Origin: Selaginella tamariscina
Taxonomy: Eukaryota > Streptophyta > Lycopodiopsida > Selaginellales > Selaginellaceae
NCBI GenBank assembly: GCA_003024785.1
Contig: PUQB01000444.1
Span: 1 to 64,000, forward strand
DNA: 64,000 nucleotides
Reading direction: 5' to 3'
Under the pieces are notes generated by a model that was not told the origin of the DNA, searched no databases, and worked only from the letters and a program-made list of their open reading frames with translations. How positions within the stretch are numbered: position 1 is the first letter of the stretch; every line of letters starts with the position of its first letter. The position numbers were made by a program, and so were the translations under genes. This document shows, piece after piece, positions 44,453-57,332 of the stretch.

Positions 44453-45035
44453 CATGTAGTCAAGCAGATTATTGCTGCAATTCCACTTATTGCAGCCACT
44501 CTTGTGGGGATTTCTATTATGAATGATTATTGGCATCACTGGAACGATGTAGTTGCAGGAAGACTTATAGGTAAGTGTGTATATATATGTATGTATGTGT
44601 GCCTATATATGTTTATGTATGTGTATATATATGTATATACAAGTATATGTCCAAACACACATAGATAAGATACACACATAGATGTACGTATGTATATTAC
44701 ATACACTACGTGTGTGTAGATTCTTTTATATAGACTGATGTATGGTTTTCTATGAAGGGCTAGCTATTGCATCTTATATCTACAGGCAGCGTTTTCCAAA
44801 CGAAGGATGTAAGTGTACACACATAGGCACACACACAAACACATTTACAAATATATACACACACTTAACATGTATATATCCACAGTGTGTGGTGTATATG
44901 CACACACATATTTATTTATTTATTTTTATATATTTATATATTTTTTTCAGCATGGTTTACACACCATGAATCGAATATTCCTCACGATATTGGAGAATGG
45001 AAACCGACGTCAAACCATCGAAAGTAATTATATTT
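44453..45035 (+). pseudogene. LPP copy 2, 3' portion, beyond the transposon nest
   Basis: The interrupted exon resumes at the CATGT repeat and runs to 44570 ([20 protein letters not shown], then [20 protein letters not shown]), followed by a GTAAGT donor. The next exon is 44758-44808 (ASYIYRQRFPNEG) with a GTAAGT donor, and a last exon starts at 44951 after TTTTTTCAG. This half is better preserved than the same region in copy 1 and has no frameshift in the 44453-44570 exon, but the motif-3 Arg is still Ile. Together with 13221-13825 it reconstitutes the exon order of the gene before B landed. Confidence 0.85.
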
Positions 45036-45698
45036 AATTATTTTATCAGGTGTTTTTTTTTTTTTTGCATTTTGATTTAGTGTATATACGTCTATATCTA
45101 TATTAAAGTACATATATAGACAACACAATGTATAGATATGGAGTACCTCCTTGAATATGTGTATATATATGTTGTGTACATTATATGTAGACTGACGTAT
45201 CTTATATCTACAGGCAACGTTTACCAAAGGATGGACGTGAGGGTACACACATACGCACACACGTATATTATGTATATCTCACTGTGTGTGTGTGTGTGTG
45301 TGTGTTGCAAAATGGTTTACCATCCAGGACTCCAGGAGCACCATGAATTGAATATTCTTAGAGAATGTAAACAGGCGCAATATTACTTGATAGCCCCCAC
45401 CATAGATTTTATTAAAACAGTTTTTTAAATTCTTTTAAATAATATAAATCGTTCATCAGAGACCAAAGCCCATTTTTTAATAAATACAAAGGTTTAAAAA
45501 GTACATGCATCATATAAATTTTTAAATCAAAATATTATATACTTCCATAACACAAGCTTCTTCAAACAATATCAATGTGGGGATCAAAATTTTAAATTTG
45601 GGAATACAGTTAAAAACCGATTCCAAAGAATATGTGTGTGTGTCAGGTGATATCTCTCTCTATCTATCTATCTATATGTACACACAACACACACACCA

Positions 45699-45707
45699 CA
45701 TATATAT

Positions 45708-45773
<66 letters not shown>
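45699..45773. repeat. Compound (AT)n(GT)n microsatellite
   Basis: ATATATTATATATATATAT leads into an uninterrupted GT run of more than 40 bases. Confidence 0.9.
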
Positions 45774-45776
<3 letters not shown>

Positions 45777-46509
45777 ATAATGTGTCTGTATATCTATAGA
45801 TACATACATTCATCAAAGTTTCATGTTGTATATATGTATTTATATAGTTATATGTGTACATGATACGTGTTTGAACATACACATTCTTTGCACTTTCATG
45901 CTGTTGACTTCGTCTTTGTATGTATGTGTCCATGTATATGTACATATATACATATTGTTTATATATGAAAATTGATTCTAAAGAATATGTTTAAAGACGT
46001 GTCAGTCGTCATAGGTCGATGAGTATGTTGGTTCCTCTGGTGTGTGTGTGTGTGTGCGCGCGCGCGCGCGCGTAAGATGCACACACACAGATATACACAT
46101 AAACAACTAGATGCATAGACATGTGTTTTATGTGCAATATATTTCTATATAATTGTTTCTATATGCACATATAAACATAGGCATACGTACACATACACTC
46201 CCATTGATAGGTGGTATGTGAGAGAGAGAGAGAGAGAGAGAGTTTCACACACACGTGTACACACACATATACGTATGCACAATAATATAATATAAGTAAG
46301 AATTTAACACACACGTGCACACCTACATATACATAACACATCCAAGAACTGTGAATTGAGTAATCCTTATTAAGCTATTGATATGGAGAATGGCCAATGT
46401 ACTTTATTTGTTATCAGTATTTCTTAAATTCGTTCTAATTAGAATATGTTTAATAAATGTTCTAAATTCTAAATGTTAATCTTATATATTTACATATCAT
46501 GCATGTATA

Positions 46510-46641
<132 letters not shown>

Positions 46642-47425
46642 CAAGATGTGTATGTGTTTATACACTTCATGTTGCTGACGTTTAGTTTTCTTCAGGTGTT
46701 GTTGGTAAATCTTGCTTTATAGAGATGGACACACATATACCTGTTTATAAGCACACATACAAATACATGTATATGTGTATATGTTTGTGTATACACATAC
46801 ATACATGTACACACAGATACAGATAGATGCATAGACGTGTTTTATATGCACAGTGTAAATCCATATTTATGCGTTCTTATATACATAAAATATATATATA
46901 TATATAAGCAATTTTCCAAAGGACGGAAGTGAGCGAGTGCAGAGACACATGCATGCCATTATATTGCCGCTCCCATAGTAAGAAATTTAAAATGAATTCA
47001 AATTCAAATTCTATTGATTCAAATTGGATTTTAAATTTGATAAAGAAAACACACCGCTTCCTCATATTTTCATGTTTTTTGCCACTTTCAAATATAAAGT
47101 AATTCATAATTAATTAATTCTTAAAAAATTATTAATTAAACATATTAATGAGAGCTAAACAGATTCGAAAAGAGAATAAAAACTAATTAATTATTTTTAA
47201 ATACTAATTAAATAGTTACGAGTTGAGACTATCATTTTAGTTTAAAAGTGCATTTTTCTTTCATTTTTTCTCATTAATCCTTCATTTTTAAAATCATTTT
47301 TCTGGTCTATGTTCATATTATATGTATTGTTTTTTATTTATGTGATATTAAATCCAATTTATATGCAAATATCACACATATGTAACCTAACACAGTTATA
47401 TACAGTTTGTTAAATTTATAATATA

Positions 47426-47465
<40 letters not shown>

Positions 47466-49704
47466 TTTACTTGATAGATTTATTTTACAATGTCACATAT
47501 ATGTTTCATTTTGGAAAAGTATAATATTATCAGCAATGCATATGTGTGTGTGCACGTGTGTGTGAAATTCTTACTTATATTACACACGCTCGTACGCATC
47601 CTTCGGAAAACTGCTACATGTCGATATAGGATGCAATAGCTAGACCTTCATAGCATATAGATAGAGTTTAGTCATTGGAGTGTATGTGTGTACGTATGCC
47701 TATGTGCATATTGAAACAGAGATATAGATATATATTGCATATAAAACACATGTCTATTCATCTATTTGTTTATGTGTGCACATGTCACACACACACACAC
47801 ACTCACACACACACACACACAAGAAGAACCAGAAAATACATCACCTGAACTCATCGACTTATGACGAGTGATGCATGTCGTTAAGCATATTCTTTAGAAT
47901 CAGTTTTTAAATAAATCGGTTATATAAGCAATATATAACACACATGTATATATGTATATACATTGACACATACATACAAAGACGAAGTCATCAGCATGAA
48001 AGTGCAAAGAATGTGTGTGTTCGAACACGTATAGACATATATATAAATACGCATATACAACGTGAACTTTGATGAATGTATGTATCACTAGATATACAAA
48101 CACATTATATATATATTATATATATATATCATGTAACTACATTTAGATACTCTCTCACACACACATCAGAGGAACCAGAAAATACATCACCTAACAAATA
48201 CACATAATCAGTTTTTAAATGTTTTCCATATTTAAAATTTCATCCGCAATACTTTAAAGCTTGCATTATGGAAGTATATAGAATTTTAAATTAAAATTTT
48301 ATATGACTTTAACCTTTTTATAAGCATGACCTTGTTTGTTGCAAAGAGTTTATATTATTTAAAATTAAAGATAAGAATAAAATAATTTTAATTTCTATCT
48401 TATTTTACAATTTTAATGTTCACTAGAGATATTCTAACAAAACCAATAAAACTAAATATGTAATAATATACGAAGTAATATATACGATTGACACGTGTCT
48501 TTAAGCATAATATTGTTTTGACTTTTACCGAGAGAACCGTTAGTGTCAGCATTATATGAATATAAAAACCTGCTTTATATGAATTTAAAAAAATAAATGT
48601 ACGCATACATTCATGTCTTAATGTGTGTGTGTGTCCATAGATACTCATACATATGTATATACACATATGCGTGTATGTATGTATAAAGATATTTATATAC
48701 AACCATCAACTGGATATACACAGTGCATACACGCAACTATATACCCCATATTTGTGTGTGTGCAATGAACACAAGGGGATCGGAGATAATCTTAAAAAAC
48801 AAAGTCAACGACATGAGATTGTTTCTAAATATAACACACTTCATGTATATATGTACAAATAAATGGATACATATGTGTGTGCGTGCGGGTGTATGTGTGC
48901 TATTTATGTATATTCAGACACTCTCATATGTAATATATGCTATGCATACAAATAGATATGTATAATGCATATTTACATCATATGTTGGCTGATTTCTTTT
49001 CTGGTTCTATAGTTGAAATCACTAATGTATGAAATCACTTTTAAATATTTGCGTTATGTATATTAATCAATGTTATTGTAAAAATATATAAACTTTTTAA
49101 ACATTTTTTAATTGAATTTCAAGGTTGTAGGCTTTAAAATCTTTGTGTTATTTGAATGTCATTTTAATTTTTTTACAGTTCTAATCTTATTTTACAGTTA
49201 TAAATAGGAATTTCATTACGAGGAATATTCGATTGATGGTGTGAATGGGAAAACTAATATATATACATGCGTCTTGTGATTTATTTATTTTCAAATTTAA
49301 GAGTTCGATTAATGTTTTGAACTGGTATTATAGAATTTCAATTGATATATTTCGTTCAAATTTTTGATTAAACATTTTGAAATGCTACATATCGTTTATT
49401 GCGGTTAAGATTTATGTATATGTATCTCTCTTTATTTATATATATATTAACTCTCTCTCTCTTATTTGTGGGTGCATCTGTGTTACTCAATAATTTTTCT
49501 TGTTCATCAAGTGGAGGGGGTTAAAATTTAAATATTTATTAAAGATATATCCTAAATATTTATTAAAGATATACCATTATTATTACTTAAGTTGAATGTG
49601 TAAACCATGTTATTTATATTATTGTGCATATGTATATGTGGAAATTTCAGAATTCAGCCGAACATTCATTATTTTTTTAGATATACCAAAACGCACAAAC
49701 AACA

Positions 49705-50978
49705 TCATTCATACTTCTTGCACACAGAATTTCGGAAAGCTTCAAATTCAGCCTTCCACTCCTTGTGTCGAGATTCCAGGTGAGCCTGAACAGCCGGGAG
49801 CGTCCACTTGAGGACTCTGTCACCGTAGAGGATCCTTTGCAATTCCAGAGATGACTTCCATGTCATAGAGATGCTTGTGCCTGTCACTGTCGCTCAGGAC
49901 AATTCCTGACAGGGTAATCAAGCATCTCCATGGTGTATGGCTTGTATGTGAGTTTCCAACAAGGACCAAAGTTTCCTTTGTTGAAGACTGGCTGGTACAA
50001 ATTGGATGGAACTGCCGTTGAGATTCCTAGCTGCCTCCCCCAGTCTCACATCGTGTTCTGAAACATGGTGAGCAGTCCTGGTCCCACAGCCAAGTAGGCC
50101 TTCTCCAGTTCAGCTATCTGCTGCAGATGAGTAGGCTCTTCGTGGCCCGAGATACTCACACTTGCATCGCACTTGTTCTTTGAAAGAGGCAATGGCTCCC
50201 AGGGTGAGCTTGTTCTTGGCGCCAACCTTCAAGCAGCCGACGGGATCGATTTCTGCGCAACATAACCAACCGTAGCCAGGGAAGAGATAGGGATCGGCTT
50301 AAACCTGCCTGCTCTCGCGTTCTCAATCGCCGCACAAGACCGTAGTAGCCCGTCTGAACACGTTCTTGTAGAGCCAGTCGGAGGTGAACTTGATCTCGAA
50401 AATGGCACTCGGTACGACCCTGCCAGCCACTTTTGTAGCATCTCACGTCCCGGCTCGTGAACCTTGAGGCTGGCCATCTTCATGGCGGAAACAGGTATCG
50501 TGGCCGACCAGCCAGTCATATCACTGTAAATTGAAGCTGTGTAGTAAACTGAAGCTGCCAAATCCGATGTGACGATCGGATCATCAATCTGTACTTCCAC
50601 ATCCATGCCTTCTGTGACCGGTTGGAAGCCGACAAAAGTAGGCTTGCCAGCAACCTCCTCCAGCTTTTCGCACTGAAGCACCTCCCCGGCTCTGGGTGCC
50701 AGACTGCCCAGTGCCGAAAGCAAGCTATACATGACTGGCCGGTATTGCAGCTCGCCTTTGATTGAGCCACCTGTGGAGAAGGAATTGGCCATCTTCTGAG
50801 CCTCATGAACGCCTGCTCCATTAGCAACCAGCCACATCTTCGTCGATCCTCTTACCATCGAACTTGCTCACTGATTTCGCTTGAACCACATCTATCAATG
50901 GTTGCCTCATCACAAACTCATTCTCCCCATCTGACTGGCCGCGATTGAACCCGCATAAATCACCTTCGGCTTTGCCAT
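49705..50978 (-). pseudogene. Gene X copy 2: inverted, frameshifted
   Basis: This is the reverse-oriented counterpart of 10105-11390, starting at ATG 50976-50978 and ending KKYE-stop at 49705, one residue different at the tail from copy 1 (KKK). It is open across the first break of copy 1 (SLAPRAGEVLQCEK, then TFVGFQPVTEGMDVEVQID) but has its own frameshifts near 50858, near 50440 and in the 49880-50150 region. The homologous sequence begins just before the ATG (GGTTAGGGTATTC versus GGTTTAGGGTATTCG) and ends soon after the stop, so each copy was inserted or duplicated as a compact unit. Function unknown; there is no recognised domain. Confidence 0.6.
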
Positions 50979-53365
50979 AGAATACCCTAACCTAACGGTA
51001 ACGCAGGATGTATCCATTTGTTGTACATGTGTTTTTGTATGTGTCTGTATTTAGAGAAGCTAGTCAGACTTTCATGTCGTTGTTTGTTTTTTTAGGATGC
51101 TGTGTATATATTGATGGTTGTATATAAATGTCTTTATACATATATGTGTGTATGAGTATCTATGTACTTCTATATAATATATATAAACATATGAATGTAT
51201 GTGTACATTTCATGTTGTTAGTTTTGTTCAGGTAATTTTCTGGCTCAAACTTGTGATTGTTGGTAATCCGAGTTCTTTTATGTATGTGTATATGTGTATT
51301 TATGTATACACACATATATACATGTACACACAGATACACACATAAACAGATGGCATAGACCATGTGTTTTGTATGCAATATATATCTATATCTTTGTTTT
51401 CGTATATAGTAATCCATATTTATGATATATTACCTATAATATGCAAATACGTTACACACACACTCTTACATTTAATTAAACTTATTATATGGACCGACCG
51501 CTGCTTTTCTATGAAGGTATCCTAAAAGCACGGTTTTGATTAGAATATCTCTAGTGAACATTAAAATTGTAAAATAGGATAAAAATTAAATAATTTAGTT
51601 TAATTTTTAATTTTATTAAATAATATAAAGTCGGCTGCCAATCTCTGCCAGGCTCTTTATAAAAGTTTGAAAAGTCGTATAAAATTTTAAACAAGGAAAA
51701 CAGTTAAAACTGATTATATGGAATATGTGTATTTGTCAGGTGATGTATTTTCTGGTTCCTCTGATGTGTGTGTGTGAGAGAGTATCTGAATGTAATTACA
51801 TAATATACATACATACATACATTATATATGTAATGTGTTTATATTTCTATTAATACATACATTCATCAAAGTTTCATGTTGTATATATGTATTTTATATA
51901 GTTATATGTGTACATGTTTGAACACACACGCTGTTGACTTCATCTTTGTGTGTATGTGTCCTATATATATGTACATATGTGTGTTATATAGTACTTAGGG
52001 CCGGTTTAGCAACCCACATTTAACGTAAAGTTAAGGGTGGATTTTATGTGTTTTTATTTTTGCATTAATATGCATACTTAAATATTATTATATAACTTTA
52101 TTTTATATTATATGCATATCACTTTTGCACTTAAATTACAAAAAAAACCCTATATATATAGATTTATATATTTATTAATAAAATAAATAAAAATTATATT
52201 CTTATTATGTCCCTTATGTTGCATATAATTTTATAAGATAAATATTAAATAGACCATTAAATTATTTGTTAATGACTCATAGTGTATACTATATAGAAAA
52301 TTATATTTATATCCTGAAATTTATTATTTACATATATACCTTTAAAAGTGTTATATTTACATATATATTCTTTAAAAGTTATAATTTACATATATACTTT
52401 TTTAAAACTTCAATTGTAATATTTTAACTTTTAAAATAACAATATTAATTAAAAGTATATTTTCAATTCAGAATATATTACAAATGAAATAATTACATGT
52501 TAAATGTTAAAAGATTGTCATAGTAAAAAATAAAGTATTTTTATAATTAAATTTATTGTGATATATATGTTTAATAGGTTGTAATTTGGACCTAAATTAT
52601 GTTAAATATAATAAAATACAAATTAATTATAAATTTTTATTAATTTTTTAAAAATATTTTTTAATTTTAAATTTATGAAGTTTTAAATTAAAGTTTTTGT
52701 AAATATAAAACTTTTAGGTGTATATATGTAAATATGATAAATTTAAGGGGTATAAATGTAATTTTCCCATATATATATATATTATATGTGTATATATATT
52801 ATAATATGTATGAACGCATTAATGAATAAAATACATGTGTTTAATTTAAATTTAAATATAAATTTTAATTTTAAATATATATGCAAATGTATTATTTATG
52901 CTAAATACATAAGTGTTAGTGTGAATTAAACACCCTTTAACATCAAAATTTATGTTAAGGAAGAAAAAAAAAAGTAACAATTTTCTTAAAGGTGAGTAAA
53001 TCTTTTAAATATGCTTTTAAATTTAAGTTATGTTAACCCGAATTTATTTAAAAACTGATTCTAAAGAATATGCGCAAGGACGTCAGGTTGACGAGTATTT
53101 TTAGTTCAGGTGATGTACTCTCTGGTTCCTATGGTGTATGTTTGTGTGTGACATGTAAACACATAGAGACACACATAAACAAATGCATAGACATGTGTTT
53201 TATAATCTATATCTTTGTTTCCATATGATAGGCATACTACACACATACACTCCCAATTACTAAACTCTATATATATGCATTCTATGAAAGTCTAGCTATT
53301 GCAGCCTATATCTAAATGTAGCAGTTTTCCAAAGGATGTGTGTGTGTGTGTGTGTGTGTGTGAGT

Positions 53366-53398
<33 letters not shown>

Positions 53399-54672
53399 CA
53401 CACCGTGCACACACACACACGTATGCACAATAATATAAGAATAGTTTATTATATATATACACGTGAACACACACATACGTATGCACAATAATATAAGTAA
53501 GATATTCACACACATATATGTAACACATCCAAGAACTGGACAAGACCAGGCTAAGGATGCATGTGTATGTGAAAGAGAGAGATCACCCATATACTTATTA
53601 CAATAATATAAATAGTTTGTAGCATGGCTTACATGTCTTATCTATATCTAAAACTGATTCCAAAGAATATGCTTAAAGTCACCAACTATAGAACAAGAAA
53701 TCGACCAACATATCATGTAAATATGCACTATATATATCTATTTATATACATAACATATGTGTATAGAACAAAACTAAACATATATTCATGTATGTGTGTA
53801 TGTATAAGTACATACATATGCATATACACATATATGCTTATGTACGTACATAAGGTGATTTTCTGGCTCCACTTGTGATTGTTGGTAAATCCAGAGATGG
53901 ACACATATACCGGAGATATACGCACACATACAAATATATGTATGTTCTTTTATGTATGTGTTATATACATATTCGTGTCTAGGTACACATATATACATAA
54001 ACAGATAGATGCATAGACATGTATTTTGTATGCAATGTATATCTATAGATTTGTTTCCATATGCGTAAATACATATTTAAGCGTTTATATATTCCTTATG
54101 ATAATAAATACGTTACACACACCTTATTATATGGACTGACCGCTGCTTTTCTACGAAGGTATCCCAAAGGAACGGATTTAAGCAGAGTATAAAAATTTAA
54201 TTTATATTTTTAAAATTCATATAAACCTTATCCTACAATACCTTTGAATTCTTTTTTTTTTATAAATGTTTTTATATTCATGTAATGTATGCGACCACCC
54301 GTTACGTTTCAAAGCTCCAGAAATTATCTAAAAAATATTTGAATGATCTTACATCAAACTCAATATTGTATATATTTATTCACATCCACAGGACCTTATC
54401 AAATTTTTAAATTTGAAAAAGAAGAAAGACACAGTTCCAAGAAATATGGGGAGGTACTTTCAAGCGTGTATATTCATACATATCTACATGATTTGTGATC
54501 CTGTATCTAGAGACACCTTCGTTTATTTATATAGAGAGATGTGCAGTACATCCTTGAATATATATTTTAAATATATTTTGATTATTTGATCAGGTGACGC
54601 TGTGATTGAAATATAGATTGAAATTGTAAAATACAATTGTTTATATTTCAAGTTTTTTATACAAAGGGTGCA

Positions 54673-54731
<59 letters not shown>

Positions 54732-55486
54732 CACACACGGTTATCACATCCAAGAACCGTACACGACCTCAAATTGGGTAGATAATTCCTAGCTATTTTT
54801 ATTATTTTATGAAGTGCACAAAATATACTTATACATTTAATATATAAAAAACACGATCACAACATATTAATAAATTTGTATATTTGTTTTATGTTTTTTA
54901 TATCTAAATGCATGTATATTTTATCACTAGAGATTTATACTTTAAAATATAAAATAGCCTCATATTTATAAAATAAATATATGTGGAGATATTTAAATTT
55001 TTCATTTTGGAGACGTATTGTTTTAGTCATTTCCCACAATGATTAAGGATTTGCCTCCATTTTATAAAATCTATATTTGTTTGCCATTTATTAAGCACAA
55101 ATATGGACATTCATATATTAATGTTTATTAATAAGATAATTACTAAATTAATTATATAAAACATATAATCACATAATAATAAAGACGCTATTTTATATTT
55201 TTATTTTTAAATAAAGATTATATTTTAAAAAAAAAACAAGACTAAATCGCAGACTTAGGTGCTGTACACATGGAAACTATATAGATTTTACCTTTTTGTT
55301 GTGTGCTCTTGTGTGTTGATAGACATGTACACAACCTTTCAAACAACGGAAATCTCTTAAAGAATTATTATTTTTTATTATTTAATTTTTTAATTTTGTC
55401 AAATTTAAAACTTTTTATTGATATAATCTTATTTTACAGTGTAAAACAATATATATACAACACACACACACACAACACACATATAC

Positions 55487-55526
<40 letters not shown>

Positions 55527-55660
55527 GTGTGTGTGTGTGTAAGTAATCACGGCGGGTAAAGAAGATGGGAGAGTCACTATAGTGCAGTATATGCTTAAAG
55601 ATATTTCTTTGTTAATTCCATAAAATTGAGTATCAAAAAGCATTTAAAAGCTTTGTATGT
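50979..55660. other. Microsatellite-rich and AT-rich DNA, no gene seen
   Basis: Relics of the first recognised LPP exon, each with AG before and GTAA after, are at 51232-51270 (GTAATTTTCTGGCTC...TTGTGATTGTTG) and 53855-53884 (GTGATTTTCTGGCTCC, then GTGATTGTTG). Last-exon relics lie near 51508, 53290-53330 and 54145-54175. TG/AG compound runs are at about 53336-53390 and 54668-54728, and an AT run is at about 55490-55522. Confidence 0.6.
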
Positions 55661-55830
55661 TTTATTTGCCAGTATATTCCTGAAATGATTTCTTTGTGGA
55701 GGTGAATCGAACCCAAAACTTGATTAACATGCATGGAGGCGAATCGAACCCGAACCGACTTGCCGGGAACATGCCAGTATATTCCTGAAAGACTTAACTT
55801 TATTTGCCGGTATATTTTAAAAGATCCCAT
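55660..55830 (+). repeat. Short direct repeats upstream of the S15 pseudogene
   Basis: CCAGTATATTCCTGAAA occurs twice (about 55669 and 55770) and GGAGG(T/C)GAATCGAACCC occurs twice (about 55697 and 55736). The array abuts the S15 pseudogene. Its origin is unknown. Confidence 0.6.
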
Positions 55831-55899
55831 TGTAGTAAAGGTAACTTCAAACGGAGTATAAGTAGGTGGGCATACGTTAGGATAGCACTTAGGGCAAGT

Positions 55900-56380
55900 A
55901 TGGCAGCAGTGGAGACGATGGCTATGGCGGACGCTCCTCCCCGTAAGGACCGCGCGTTCAGGAAGTACAGCTACCGTGGCGTGGAGTTAGATGGTTTGCT
56001 CGATCTCTCCAACAAAGAACTGGTGAGTCTACTGGGCGCCAAGGGCGCAGGAGGTTGGAGAGAGCGCAGGAGGTTGGAGAGAGGCGCAGGAGGGCGGTGC
56101 CAAGTGGGTCTTGTGAGGAAACTCCGTGACGCCAAGCTCGCTGCGGCTCCTGGGGAGAGGCCTGGCGTGGTGAAACCCATGTGAGGGATGGGTTGTGTTG
56201 CCTGAGATGATTGGGAGCGTTGTTGGAGTTCAGAATGGAAGGTCGTTTGTGGAAGTCGAGATCAAGCCGGAGATGATCGGTCACAAGTTGGGAGAGTTTG
56301 CTCTCACTTACAAGCCAGTCAAGCATGGTAGACCTGGTATCGGCAGTACCAAGGGCTCCATGTTCACGGGTCTTAAGTAA
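55900..56380 (+). pseudogene. RPS15: Ribosomal protein S15 (uS19) retro-pseudogene
   Basis: The frame starts MAAVETMAMADAPPRK at 55900 and aligns with eukaryotic S15 of the small ribosomal subunit: FRKYSYRGVELDGLLDLSNK, then VRKLRDAKLAAAPGERP, then (in another frame) [52 protein letters not shown], and a stop at 56378-56380. A 19-base unit is duplicated at 56045-56063 and 56064-56082, scrambling the Arg-rich segment. Two single-base losses at about 56176-56195, in the VVKTH...MV region, end the frame at 56184 and shift it. There are no introns. Intronless structure plus these lesions indicate a processed copy. No poly(A) tract is obvious. Confidence 0.88.
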
Positions 56381-57059
56381 AGAATTTTACGTATTTTTGT
56401 TTGATGTAATAGAATACGATGCAATTTAAAATAATGTTAGAGTAATATATACTCATGTTTATATTATTTACACGGATAATTCTTCTTACGAGTCATTCTT
56501 ATAGATTTATAACAATTGAAAGTGAATTGATAATATATATATATATAGAAGTATACATCAATATATTCAAGTATATTTTGAAACATCCATCAGTTTCTAA
56601 ATTGCAATTTAATCGATAAAATATTAGCAAGTTTAAAACCCAGTGAAAACAAGTAGTAGTTTCCAAAGCATTAAAATTAGATATACTAACTTTATTCAAT
56701 AATAAAGCCTATTAAACACAAATCTAACTTTTATAAACTAATTTAAGAAATAATTTTATCTAATAAACATTTAATTTTAATATTGTAATGTTTTTTGCCT
56801 TTTTGGTAGTAACTTTTGCAAATCAAATGCACACACACATATATGTGTACGTATAGTTACATATAATATATATACGACTATACCTATATTTATAATATAA
56901 GTTGAATTTTCAAAGCATTTGTAGACTATATTTAAAATTGAACATACCGACTTTATATAAGAATAATGAGTTTATATTAAGATAATGCATATTCTAACTT
57001 AACATTTATATGTGAAACCACTAACTTAACATTTATACGTGAAACCACCACTTAAAAAA
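56381..57059. other. AT-rich DNA, nothing recognised
   Basis: No gene, long repeat or transposon end is visible. Short tandem text (CTTAACATTTATA(T/C)GTGAAACCAC) occurs twice near 56998-57050. Confidence 0.5.
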
Positions 57060-57332
57060 ACTAAACAAAGAATTTTATATTACGTAGTTAATGCACACAC
57101 ATCTATGTATACACATAGTTACATATGTATATACATATGACTATAGTACAAAAACGTAAATCGTTATAAATTTCATCTGTACAACATACACAAACATATC
57201 TAAATCATTGATTTAGACAAATATTGCACATCTATATATGTACATACCTATATGTGTGTTAACATGAAAAAAATATACATATATACATACATACATATAT
57301 ATATATTATATATATATATATATATATTGTAT
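57060..57332. repeat. Second copy of the 4140-4400 block
   Basis: GTTAATGCAC, GTTACATATGTATATACATA, TACAACATACACAAACATAT and GTGTGTTAACATGAAA occur in the same order as near 4170-4370. Element G then interrupts; the block continues at 58730. Confidence 0.75.

Noticed and set aside
56195-56380. A separate 61-codon gene
   Set aside because: It is the C-terminal half of ribosomal protein S15 in a shifted frame.
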